From Orobanche coerulescens (Eukaryota; Streptophyta; Magnoliopsida; Lamiales; Orobanchaceae), in assembly GCA_033398695.1 (NCBI GenBank), contig CM065819.1, positions 3,831,501-3,895,500 on the forward strand: 64,000 bases of DNA. The letters run 5' to 3'. Under the pieces are notes generated by a model. That model was not told the origin of the DNA, did no database searches, and was given only the letters and a program-made list of their open reading frames with translations. How positions within the stretch are numbered: the first letter of the stretch is position 1; each line of letters begins with the position of its first letter. Below are positions 34,506 to 45,761 of this stretch, piece after piece. A program made the translations under genes and the position numbers.

Positions 34506-35120
34506 ATGGAGTCATCATCTTCCACAAAAAAATTTAGCACAACCTGCATTTTTGGTGGAGCTAGTTATGGAAAAGAGGCATGCTTTACTGAAGCAACCCA
34601 CAACTTGGGTCGTACCTTAGGAGAAAAATGCATTCATGTAGTTTACGGAGGAGGAAGTTTAGGATTAATGGGACGAGCTACTGCTTCTGCCTATATGGAA
34701 GGAGTAAGAGTGTTGGGAATAATTCCAAAACCTCTGGATGAAAGTAAAATCACCGGGGCAACTATTGGAGATGAGTTTAGAGCTGTAAATATGCAAGATC
34801 GCATAACTCACATGATAAATAATTCTGGCACCTTTATCACCCTTCCCGGTAGTTTTGGCACTCTTGAGGAACTTTTTCATGTGGTTACAAGAGCCCAGCT
34901 AAATGTTCATCAAAAACCAATAGGTCTGCTTAATGCCAATGTTTTCTTTGATGGTTTAATATCTTCCATCAACTACTCTGCTGAAAAGGGTTTTATTTCC
35001 GAGCGTGCTAAACGAATCATAGTCGTTGCAACAACACCACAAGAACTAATCAAAAAACTCATTGAATTTGTTCCTCAACCTGATCCTGCTCTATTGTCTG
35101 GATGGAAGATTTTACCGTGA
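34506..35120 (+). CDS. LOG-like cytokinin riboside 5'-monophosphate phosphoribohydrolase
   Basis: 204 aa, about the family's usual length (roughly 200-220), with no introns, whereas plant LOG genes usually have several. The family cleaves ribose 5'-phosphate from cytokinin nucleotides, giving the free active base in one step in the cytosol or nucleus. Motifs: FGGAS at 16-20 in the nucleotide-binding loop, YGGGSLGLMG at 47-56, Arg99 in DRITHM, and PGSFGTLEE at 114-122 with Glu122. The family consensus is PGGxGTxxE, so Gly116 is replaced by Ser; the catalytic Arg and Glu are kept. The start at 34506 follows a short leader; the frame is open 25 codons upstream but without LOG similarity. It sits inside an LTR retrotransposon interior, in the same orientation as the LTRs. 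Enzyme activity is inferred, not shown. Confidence 0.88.
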   Translation: MESSSSTKKFSTTCIFGGASYGKEACFTEATHNLGRTLGEKCIHVVYGGGSLGLMGRATASAYMEGVRVLGIIPKPLDESKITGATIGDEFRAVNMQDRITHMINNSGTFITLPGSFGTLEELFHVVTRAQLNVHQKPIGLLNANVFFDGLISSINYSAEKGFISERAKRIIVVATTPQELIKKLIEFVPQPDPALLSGWKILP

Positions 35121-35966
35121 GAAAATGAAAAGTGGATTCATTCCTCTTCCTTCGATAACCCATGTCGGACCTCTTGTATTTTTACTTTCTGTCGCGTGTA
35201 AAAAATCGTGCTAAATGATGGCAGCTTAAGGAGTTTCTTCTTGATCTCTTGACGCACATCTATTCGCGATTTATGTATTGTTATTTTATTGCTGTAATTT
35301 TTATTGTTTTTTTTTATAAAAGCATTAATTGCAGCGTAAGGCGACTCTTCGGACTTTCCTGAAATGCATCTTAAAAATTATATTATACTTCCGGGTATAT
35401 TTTATTTTCTTTTGTTGTTTGCCTCATAGATTTTTGTTCTCTTGCAGATCCAAAAAGGTGATAGCTCAAGAATTAACTTTCATAACAGGGAGTATTCTGC
35501 TTTTCTCCCTTGTTTTTTATTTTATTTTTTTATTTTTTTATTTTTTTTTAAACCGAGGACAGTTTTATTTTCAAGTTTGGGGGTGGTATGTTTTAATTAT
35601 TTTGGTGTGTTGGTATTTTGGTGTGTTTTGATTATTTTGGTTATTTGACTTAAAATTTTTTTAGTATATATATATATATATATTTATGGCCATAACACCA
35701 ATAAGATAGCTATATACAAACTTCTAAGATCATTTTAACCGGTTAAAAATTTGTACATTCCAAAATTTTTGAGCCTTAATCTCTCTTTCCAAGCCTTGTA
35801 GTTATCATTTAAAATCGAGTCATTCGTTACCTTGAGAAAAGAAGAACCAGTCGGTTGATGAAAAATAGAACTGAAATTTATTTAATTTGTGGAGTTTTTG
35901 ATTTTTCATGCTTAACTAATAAATGATTTTCTGCAAAAATTCTATTCCCTAAAAAAAAAGAGGTCA
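35121..35966 (+). other. non-coding region after LOG
   Basis: AT-rich, with T-rich tracts and a (TA)n run at about 35665-35683. AAGTTTGGGGGTGGT at 35573-35588 resembles the sequence just before the 3' LTR (36681-36692). Open frames at 35329-35648 are hydrophobic products of T-runs and are not accepted as genes. Confidence 0.6.
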
Positions 35967-35967
35967 T

Positions 35968-36226
35968 TGGTGAAAAGAGCTACACGTTAGCAAATAACGG
36001 TGTGAAAGCTATCACCTAAAAAAATGGAAATTGTGTTGGTGAAAAGAGCTACACGTTAGCAAATAACGGTGTGAAAGCTATCACCTAAAAAAATGAAAAT
36101 TGTGTTAGTGAAAAGAGCTACACGTTAGCAAATAACGGTGTTAAAGCTATCACTTAAAAAAATAGAAATTGTGTTGGTGAAAAGAGCTACACGTTAGCAA
36201 ATAACGGTGTGAAAGCTATCACTAAA
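35968..36226 (+). repeat. four-copy 69-bp tandem repeat
   Basis: The period is exactly 69 bp (copies align at 35971, 36040, 36109 and 36178). Each unit contains TGAAAAGAGCTACACGTTAG and a short inverted pair GTGA...TCAC around AAGCTA. Stops occur in each unit, so it is not a protein repeat. Tandem arrays just upstream of the 3' LTR are known in Tat-lineage elements. Confidence 0.92.
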
Positions 36227-36692
36227 ATGGATGTAGTTCATGAGCAGATTTGAATTAATTAGCGGCTGAATTTCAATACACTCAATTTCGTGAACAATCA
36301 CAATATTTGATGACGCCGATGAAATTCTTCTTCATATTGAGTCGAAAAATAAACGAGTGATCGAGAGCAACCATTAAAGGGAGTTGTGTGTATCACGAGT
36401 GGGAAAGAAATAATCAACTTTTTTGGGGGGAAAACCTTGCATTTTGGAATTACAAAAATAAAATCGTGTTTTAACTTCATAATCATTAGTAGATTTATTT
36501 TGATCTTGATTCATTTCTATCTACTGTATAAAGCTGGTTATTATGTATTAATGGCATTTTGATCTCCTTTTCTCTTTTTATATTTTTTTCTTAATTTATG
36601 TGTGTATTATTATTTTTGTCTTATTTTTATTTTTTGGAGTGTGATTAATAAAGAGTCTTGCTCAGGACTAGCAAGAATTCAAGTTTGGGGTG
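36227..36692 (+). other. 3' untranslated region and purine tract of the LOG element
   Basis: No ORF is accepted. AAGTTTGGGGTG (36681-36692) abuts the 3' LTR start TGATAAG and is the likely plus-strand primer site. Confidence 0.6.
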
Positions 36693-38664
36693 TGATAAGT
36701 GTAACACCCCCGATATATTCAGGAATATTACAGCGCCGTAAATCTTTTACATAAGGATTTACAAGGCTGAAGAATTGAACAGACATTAAAGGGTACTAAC
36801 GAAAGGAAATAACGGATTTAAGATACAACAGTTCTTACCAAATACTGAAAGTACAATTGTTCAACAGGAACTCAATAACACATCACTAAATTCAAATCCA
36901 TCACAAATGACTTCGTACTCGAGTACTTATTGAAATAACGAATAAACACAGATAAATAAACCCGGCCGAAACATCACTCTGCACCCTCGTCGTCATGCAG
37001 CTCCAGTGGTTGTTTTCCCGCTCTCCTGGATCCTGAACATAAACAAAATGTTCACCCCCGAAGGGGTTAGCACAACGATGCTAGTACAAGTACCACAACA
37101 TATTATACATATCTCACGAAGAATAATAACGTAAACGACAAAATACCAACAAGTCTTCTCCTACGAGAAACTCATAAACGACATACACAACTGATAATCA
37201 CAACATGATATCATAACATACACATGGTAATTCCGTCGATCCAGCGTTCACTGCCTAGAACCCACGATGATCCCGTCAGACCAACCCGTGGTGGAAAAGC
37301 CCGTCCGATGATCCATCGCACGCTAGCATAGATCCCCCGATGATCCCGTCGGACCAACACGAGGTGGACATACAATAACGACATACATGCACGACAATAT
37401 GTATAACAACAATACATAAAACAATTAAGGTACTTGCCTCGATTTGAAGACAAGAACGGTACTTCCACAAAAACGAACACTCGAAGGTCGTCCTCCTTAA
37501 TCAATCACGTAACAAGATCAAACCTTAACAAAAGAAATGATATAGGATTTATCTCACGTCGTACGAATGTTTAACAATTCGATTTACGGCCAAAAGTTCA
37601 TAAAATGCAATCTGCCTGAACTGCTTAGCCCACGCTAAGTGATCTGTGTAACGTGCGTTAAGTCTGCTCGATAGCGCACGCAAACAACAAAGCCTAGCGT
37701 ACGCTAACTATGCATGGTCAGTACTTCACTGACCAGCCGACTGACTCGTCTGGTGGTCTAGCGTACGTTATGTACCAAACGTAGCGTACGCTAACTCGTG
37801 CTCGATAGCGCACGTTAATATTCATAGCATAGCGTGCGCTATCTATGCATGGCAGTTTACTACTGAGCAGTAAACTGTTCTTATCATGATCAAAACAATG
37901 ACATCTTCCGTGATAACTCATGTTACCTCCATGAATATCATGTACACGATTATGAATGATCTTACGGGTAACAACAACTTCGGATTCAAGGATATGCATA
38001 CCATATAAAACCATATTCCATTTCGACTACAATTTTTCATATGACGATTCGAAAAGCTTAATGGTTGATATCAACACCTTATATCCATCGAAATCATCAT
38101 GCTGTAGTTGTTTAACATTCCATCTATACTAGATAAATCCTTCCATGATCAATCCCTTAGATTCATCTAACAATAATGATTGTTAAAGTCAAGTCCATGA
38201 TTATTATGAAGTCATCTTACTAGATTCAGATTACCAATGATAGAAGCTTCCTTTACTTTGTTCAATGTAATAAGATTCGAATCATGATGATCATAATCAA
38301 GGTACTTAAGGCTTAATCATCTCAACATTCCAAACATGATATAATATGGATAATTCATCTATTAAACTCAATATCTCGCTAACATGATCATCCAAATCGT
38401 TAGAATCCAACTCTAAGCCTGGAGATAGATTGAACATACCTTAATATGATGAAAATCACTGAACCGTACGGTAGAATCCGACTTTGGTTGGTTGTATGCC
38501 ACTCCAAGGTGTTATTCCACTTCAATGATTACTCCCAAGTGATAACCAATATACAAACACCAACAAGATGTGTTCTAAGTGTGTAGGAGGATTATTTCAG
38601 CTCTCTGAACTCTCAAGGATGAAGAATGGGCGAAAGAAATGAAAGCCAAAATGGTTGTTGTCCC

Positions 38665-38880
38665 ATTTATAATATTCTGCATTTTAACAAGTTAGGGCAT
38701 GCTACTAAGCATTCCTTAGCGTGCGCTAATAATGGTTGACTTCAGAATTGTCCGGGTTCGTCCGCGGGAATCTTATCCGGACCCATGTCCCGGCTGGCGC
38801 ATGTGCTACCCGTCCCGCTCAATAATTGAGTTCTTAGCGCACGCAACTCCTATCTGCATAACGTGCGCTAATAGTGTAGG
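38665..38880 (-). promoter_or_regulatory. G3 LTR promoter motifs (3' LTR copy)
   Basis: TAGCGTGCGCTA-type motifs at about 38695-38880 lie upstream (minus strand) of the ATTATAAAT box at 38665-38673. The counterpart in the 5' LTR is 60238-60500. Confidence 0.55.
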
Positions 38881-40276
38881 TCACAAGTCGTCCAGGAACA
38901 AGTCTAGAGGGGGGGTGAATAGACTTGTTGAAACTCTTGAACTCTTTTTCATGAAGAGTGAGTTTCTTCAGCTGATGGTCAAACAAATGACTTGGAGTCG
39001 TTTGTTCTTGGATATGTGCGGAAGTCAGCTGATGAAGAATATAAATTAACTTAATGAAAGACTTAACAATGTATGCAGCAGTTAAGGTATGATGCAGCAA
39101 AACAGTAAATGACACAGGCAATTATAGTGGTCTCAGAGGTGGGGTAATCCTCTACTAATCCACTTTTCTCCAAACTACTGGAGATGAATTCACTATAATT
39201 TTCAACCAGTGATAAATATTACAGTGATTCACAACACACTACAACAGCTTCCAACCAGTGGAAATCCGTGCCGTTGTACACACACTTGACTGCCTTGCAC
39301 CTCTTGATCCTCGATCCTCGGATGCCTTTACAGTCTCTTACTTCAACCAGTGAAGTACCCCGTACTCAAGATTATAGACAAGAGTGTTTGTCTTCTCCAA
39401 CTTAAGAGCTTCCTTATGAATGAACTTTTAGATCTGCTCTTTTCACGATGCTATTTGATTGCTTGAGATTGCTTTGTTTGCTTTGATCGCTAGAATGTAT
39501 GTTCGCACCGGTAGTTGCTCAGTTTCAAATCTTCGGATATATATAGATCACGATCTCTGAGCTTCTTCCTTGTAGCCGTTGCAAATCTGAACAAATCCGT
39601 CCGTTGGAGGGAGACTTCATTGTTTAATCTTTTCTGAACGTTGCAAGGCTGGATTCCTATTATTTTATTTTATCTTCCGACCGTTGTGAGGACTTCTGCA
39701 TGTGAGCGCCGAATCTTTTGAATATAAAAGAATAAAAGTCTTCACGGTGGGTCAGGATGATTTAAATAAATCATATCTCTTGCGGGAATCACTCCAATTT
39801 GTCTCTTCACGTTGCATGTGAGCTTTCCGTAATATTTGACTTTTCAAAGCATGCTGACGTGGACTTGGAGTACTAGGCTGTAGTTGAGTAGGCTGATGTG
39901 CAGCTTACATCTCTGCAGGTAGGTCTTCTCGGTACATTCCTTTGTTTGTGACTTGTCGATCAGTGACTTCCACGAGGTACCTCAGTGATCTGGTCAAACT
40001 TCTCGATAAATTTGGTTGACGAGCTACTCACGGAGTCATTTGTACTTCTCACGATGGACTAGGCTCTACTTTAGTACTTAGCCGATTTTCAGCCTAACTA
40101 ACTTTGGCCTGTGGAAGATACTCATTTGGTTCTTCCTTACATTTTGCCAAGTTTTATACTTAACATATTTTGGCCTATGGAAGATACTCATTTGGTTCTT
40201 CCTTACATTTTGCCAAGTCATAAACATTTGATTTTAAATTGATGGCATCATCAAAATCTAACAAGTATTCCTAACA
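38875..40276 (-). repeat. S1 3' LTR
   Basis: 1,402 bp; begins TGTTAGGAATAC on the minus strand. Almost identical to 49463-50872 except for a cluster of small differences at 39920-40072. Confidence 0.92.
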
Positions 40277-40494
40277 AATTCCCCCTATTTTGATGATGGC
40301 AAAACTAAGTAAGAAATCAAATGACCAAGTCTGCACTTAAGTGCGAGACAAAAACTGAAATCAGTCTAATATTGAGACAACTGGAAATTGTCATTCAACA
40401 GACTGTTTATAAACTTTTCTGACTTATCATTGAAATTTTACAAGAATGTTTTAAGTACAGAAAATAAAATTACAAGTAAGAGAAATAACTAAAA

Positions 40495-43488
40495 TCATCT
40501 GCCTCTTCCTCTGCCTCTTCGAGTAGGCTGCTTGGCAGGCTTGAAAGGTTTGGCTCCGATAGGTCTTACCTTGACTGGAGCAAGGCCACATTTTCTTTTC
40601 ACCACGAGTGCTGCGAAATCCTGCTCTTGCTGAGATCTGAATCTGTTCTCAAGACACACTAGCTTGATTTCCTTTTGAAGTTGTAACTCATCAAGTTCAC
40701 CATCCATGCGGATTGGTGCTTCTTCAGCTCTGAATAAGGGAATCATAGGAAAGGCATTTTGCTCTTTAGCGTGCTTCTTCAGAACAGCCCAAAGATTCGG
40801 ATGGACTTCTTCCATGAAGTTTATGAAGATTTCCTGTGGGGAGAGTTTGTCATCTTGAAGTAGTTCCCAGACATAATAGTCTCTGATGAACCTCTTCTTA
40901 GCAGCTCCCCACATTTCAAGAGCTTCAAATGGGATGAAATCCTCAACATACCATAGCTCCATCCCTTACCATTCAAGAGTAGGTTCAAAGCCGCTCGGTC
41001 CTTCTTCTTTTCCTACAGGTGGTCGGCTGGTCATCTCGATCTCTGACTTCCTTTCTTTTTAGACTGGAGGGTCCTTCAATCTGAGGGACATCCTGCTTCT
41101 TCTTGCTTCTGATTTCTCTCTCTTCCCCCTGAATCCTCTCTTCCCCCTTTTTGCCAGCATCAATAAGGGTTGTCAACTGCTGTTCCATGCGGCTCATCCA
41201 ATCAGACATGCCAAAAGGCATTGTGTTGTTTGTAGGAGGAGGAGGTTGGGGGATCTCTCTCTGAAGAAGAGTGTCAATCTTGGCATTTATGGTCTGAAGG
41301 TCAGGAGTGACCTGAGTTGATAGCAGCTCCCCAATAGTGTCTCTGACAATTTGCTTGATCAGTTCAGTCATGGTAGGTGATAACTGAGCTGATGGAGAGT
41401 GCTCTCCTGAACCCTCTGCAAGAGAACCACTAGACTGCAGGCTCCTGGCTGCAGCTGGTAGATCAAATTGGGTTTTCTCAGGGTCCCGACTGAGTCTTAC
41501 GCCCGACTCTGCGTCTAGGTGGTGTCTGCAGGCGTGTACAACAATCCTGTCTGCAGCTTCATGAGTAGCCTCTGGCTCTGGCTCTTTGGCTCCTTCTCTC
41601 TCTCCTTCTTTCCCTTCTTCTTCTCCAGATTTTTCTTTCTCTTTTTCCTCATCTTTTTCTTTTTCTTATTCTGCTCCTCCTTCACCTCCATCATCATTGT
41701 TATCATCATCATCATCATCATTTTTATCATCATCTTTCTCCTTCTCTTCTCCTTCATCATCATCATCATCTTTCTCTTCTTCATTTTTTTCCTGCTCTAC
41801 TTCTTCTCCTTCTTCTTCATCTCCTTCATCAGCCACTTCTTCTGTTTTCTCAATCTCCTCTGTTTGTTTTTCAACTGGTATATTTTCTTCAGATTCTTTC
41901 TCTTCTTCATCCTCTTCAGCCACCAAATCAATAATTTCATTGTCTCCATTAACTTCTTCAATCCTAATCTCCTTTTCTACTTCCTCCTCCTCCTCTCCAA
42001 AAACACCATTAAAAATACTGAGCATTATAGAATGGATAAAGTGGTCCATGTTTGTCTTGAAATGTGACATGAACCAGTTATCCTGGAGGAGTAAAGCTAA
42101 ATCTGACTCTTTGCAAAATTCAGTCAGAACATCCTCAGTGGCTTGGGGATATTCCCAACCACTAGTTTCAACAAAGGTTTGAAGATTTGTAAAAGACAGG
42201 GTTTTGAGAGTTTTCCACTCTTTAAAAATATTTACAAAAGAGTGTTTTTCTGCTTGTGGTTTGACAAGCTGAAGTTGTTCAATAGAGAGATTAAAAGTAT
42301 TATTTTCTAAAAGGTTGAAAGTGTAATCTGCTTCAGGAATAGAGATAACAAGACCTGCTTCCTCTTCTTCGGATATGTACACTGGAGGTGTAATAACAGT
42401 ACAATCCGAGTTTCGGATCTCGTGCAGCAAGTCTGGATGGATTGGTGATTGGGTGATGGGGTGGCGTGATGCTCGATCGCTCTCCCTCGTGACTATGACT
42501 TCCTAGGCCTCTTAGGAGAGGGTTCAGGTGATGACTGCAGGTGAGAGGGTCCTTCTGGGGCTGGTCCCCGTCGCTTGAATCTGATAGCAATTGGTGTATC
42601 GTCAGACTCGTTTCCGGACTCGACTGCAATTCCGATCTCAGCTGCAGGTCGGTCCGATTCCTCTGACAAATCGTATCTTGGGTAATACGTAGAGTCTGGC
42701 AAATCCTTCAACAACTGGGCTGCCCTACCAGTGCCTCCAACCTTCTTCTTGTCATGGTTCATGTGACCTAGCCTCTTGTTTGGGTGGAAAGGGTCAATAT
42801 TTCCCTTAGCCACTCCGGTTTTCTCCAAAAACCAACTAAGATGCGTTCCGAACGCCAACTTAGTTTTGAACTTCTTCTCATCCTCGAGCCATTCGACTTT
42901 GTTCACCTCGCAAACAAGTTGCCTGAAAATATAGTCCGCCCAATCGATTTCCTCTTCTTGGATTAACGCACCCAACACCATGAATTTCGAAGATGACAAT
43001 TGGTCATAGCTGCCTGCCATCCCCATGACTATCTTGTTTGTGATGTCCAAAGCAACTCGATAAATCCTCTTCAACTCATTCCTCTTTGCTGTAAACTTCA
43101 ATTTCTCTGGGATATTCTCGACTTTGATCGTTTTCCATGTTTCGGTGGGTGATTGTTTAAGAGCTTCGACCGCCAAACCGCGATGTTTCATCCCGAATAC
43201 AGAACGAATCTTCTCTCGATCTATGGTGACTGGAATTCCGATCGAGCCGTTAATCCGTCTTTGAATCGTAGAGGCATTACGATAAAATTCAACAACATCT
43301 TCCTTGAACAAATGTTGCGGGTTGATGTCGAGAAACGGGTAGATTCCATTCAGCTTCATCGCCCGGATCAAATTGAGCATATCGAAGTCCTCTAGATTTG
43401 CTTCTAATAAACCTTAGAAGTCGACGACCATGGAGAATATGACCTGGTCCTTCACCGCCTTCAAGTTTACGCCTTCAAAAGATGCCAT
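40495..43488 (-). pseudogene. extra 3' ORF of copia S1 (unknown, envelope-position protein)
   Basis: It lies between RNase H and the 3' LTR, where Sireviruses often carry an additional, sometimes called envelope-like, ORF. The ATG at 43488 reads in frame with the main part (42493-43380), interrupted by a TAA after 24 codons. The first 200 residues (VVEFYRNAS, IPVTIDREKIRSVFG, FLEKTG) recall a domain common in plant transposon proteins; no enzyme motif is seen. After frame breaks come an acidic Glu/Asp-rich segment (41666-42430), a Lys/Glu-rich stretch, a helical segment (40985-41371) and a basic C-terminus ending RRGRGRGR (40495). I see no convincing signal peptide or membrane span, so an envelope function is unsupported. 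Confidence 0.65.
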
Positions 43489-43489
43489 T

Positions 43490-43512
43490 TCTGCAAAAAA
43501 AAAAAAAAAAGA
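43490..43512 (-). promoter_or_regulatory. candidate 3' splice site before the extra ORF
   Basis: On the minus strand a 16-base T tract is followed by GCAG (AG at 43492-43491) and, two bases later, the ATG of the extra ORF. This has the form of a plant intron acceptor and could yield a spliced subgenomic mRNA. Confidence 0.45.
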
Positions 43513-44026
43513 TTTTAGGATTTTTTAGTGTGTATTTTTGCTCTGTAAATTCTAGGGTTTCTGTAAGCGTAAAGAGTAAAGTGAAAGCTTTTCTTCCTTA
43601 TAAAGAAGATGAAAAGACGTTTGTATTAGTTTATTATAAATTTGAACGGTGGTACGCCTTTTGATATTCTTTTGAATTTCAAATTTGAATCGGTGGCCCT
43701 ATTTAAAATTTGACGGTTGATTCTGATTGGCCACCGTAGAGGTTAATTAAATAGGCATTTGACGCGTGTATTAAAATTGCCACTTGGCTAATAAAGATGT
43801 ATTTTTAAATGCCATTTCGTTAGCCAAAATAATATTATAAATGTGGCAGATAAAAAATAGAAATCAGTTTAGAGAACTTAGTTGGTTCGTTTCGTTGACT
43901 GTTGACCACTCTGCAACAGGTGAGTTTGACTTCTCGCCTGGTATTCTGAACAGCTTAGTTACTTCGTCTGGCCTTCGTCTTCTCGCCTGCATCAGCTTAG
44001 GCTGATTCTGAGGGTCCGTCCTTCCT
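43513..44026 (-). other. non-coding region between RNase H and extra ORF (S1)
   Basis: No protein similarity is seen. If the acceptor at 43490 is used, this stretch would be intronic in the subgenomic RNA. Confidence 0.5.
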
Positions 44027-44714
44027 TCAACTTGCTTCAGAACTAGATTCCCAATCTAGTAATCCAAGGTCTCTGCTAAGCTCTAGGAATCTTTCTTCTG
44101 GCAAGGGTTTAGTGAAGATGTCAGCTATTTGGTAGTCTGTGCTAACTCTTTCAACTCTAACCCTTTTGTTAAGCACATGGTCTCGAATGAAATGGTGCTT
44201 AACGTCAATGTGCTTCGTCCTTGAGTGCAAAACCGGATTGTTGGTTATTGCAATAGCACTATTGTTGTCACACCATATTGGAACTTCGTTGGCAATAATA
44301 TTATAATCCCTTAATCATTGTCGATCCATAGAATCATGCACAATGACTACTGACTAGGTATTCTGACTCTGTAGTGGAGATAGAGTTAGAAACCTGCTTC
44401 TTGCTAAACCAGGATATCAGTCTGGTTCCTAGGAATTGACACGTTCCACTAGTGCTCTTCCTATTGATTTTGCATCCTGCGAAATCCGCATCTGAGTATC
44501 CTGATAGCTCGAAGTTGTCATCCTTGGGATACCACAGTCCAACATTAATTGTAGACTTTAGGTATTTAATTATTCTCTTGGCTGCATCTAGGTGTGATTG
44601 CTTCGGCTTGGACTGGAATCTTGCACAAACTCCAACTGCATATGATATGTCTGGCCTGCTTGCAGTGAGGTACAGAAGAGATCCGATGAGTCCTCTGTAG
44701 TGGGTTGAGTCCAC
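44027..44714 (-). pseudogene. copia RNase H (S1)
   Basis: 44334-44714 encodes the RT/RNase H connection and core (RGLIGSLLYLTASRPDI, GYSDADFAGC, STTESEY). 44027-44230 encodes the C-terminus (KHIDVKHHFIRD, ADIFTKPL). The two parts are separated by a frame break around 44231-44333. RNase H degrades the RNA strand during reverse transcription. Confidence 0.87.
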
Positions 44715-44752
44715 TGATATGCCTGCCTAAATGCATCCGTGAGTACTTGTGC

Positions 44753-45631
44753 TCATTGGAATTCTTGCGGGTTTGGTGATTCCATTCCATATCTCTTGAT
44801 AAGATCTCTGGTATACTTTGCTTGGTTGATGAAAATTCCTTTTTCCATCTGCTTAACTTGTAATCCGAGAAAGAAGTTAAGCTTTCCCATCATACTCATC
44901 TCAAATTCTCCTTGCATGAGGTTGGAGAATTTCTCGCATAGTTCTGGATTGGTTGACCCGAATATGATGTCATCCACATAAATCTGAACTATTAATATGT
45001 GGCCTTCGTGCTCCACTCTGAATAGGGTCTTGTCCACTTTTCCCTTTCAAAATCCATTTTTCTCAAGAAACACAGACAGTGTTTCATACCATGCTCTCGG
45101 TGCTTGCTTGAGTCCATACAGAGCCTTCAATAGCTTATAGACTTTGTCTCCTTTGACAAAACCTGGGGGTTGCTCTACATAGACTTCTTCTTCTAGGATT
45201 CCGTTCAGAAACGCACTTTTTACATCCATCTGGTAGACTTCAAAATCCTTGAATGCAGCATATGCAAGGAATAGTCTGATGGCTTCTAATCTTGCAACAG
45301 GTGCATAAGTTTCATCAAAATCTATTCCCTCACACTGTGCATATCCTTTTGCTACAAGTCTGACTTTATTCCTAACAACAGCTCCGTCTTCATCACTCTT
45401 GTTTTTATACACCCATTTGGTGCCAATAACTTTCTTGTGATCGGATCTGTCTGTTAGTTCCCAAACTTTGTTTCTTTCCATCTGCTCCAATTCCTCTTGC
45501 ATGGCATTAATCCATGAATAATCTTCCAAGGCTTGTTCTGTAGTCTTGGGTTCAACTTGTGACATGAAACATGAGAACATCGCCATTCCTGCTGGTAGAG
45601 TTGACTGTCTTGTCTTCACTCCATCAGTCAA
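44753..45631 (-). pseudogene. copia reverse transcriptase (S1)
   Basis: It contains [40 protein letters not shown] and the catalytic YVDDIIFG. The two halves are in the same frame and are separated only by TGA at 45047-45049, at a place where the family has a sense codon. A frameshift then separates it from RNase H. Confidence 0.9.
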
Positions 45632-45761
45632 CTTTCCGATAATTTGCTGAATTGGATGATCCTTGAGCCATTTGGGGATCTCGTCCTCTTCTGGGTTTGT
45701 TCCCCCAGTTGGATTGCTCTGGTGATTATCTGCATCACCGGGTTCGTCCAGAATCGATCGG

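Noticed and set aside
35329..35648. Phe/Leu-rich frames resembling membrane proteins downstream of LOG
   Set aside because: Arise from T-runs in non-coding AT-rich DNA, with no conserved motif.
35968..36226. CRISPR-like regularly spaced repeats
   Set aside because: The 69-bp units are contiguous with no unique spacers, and the genome is a plant's.
41519..42182. Ser/Phe-rich frames on the plus strand
   Set aside because: Antisense of the Glu/Asp-rich segment of the S1 extra ORF.
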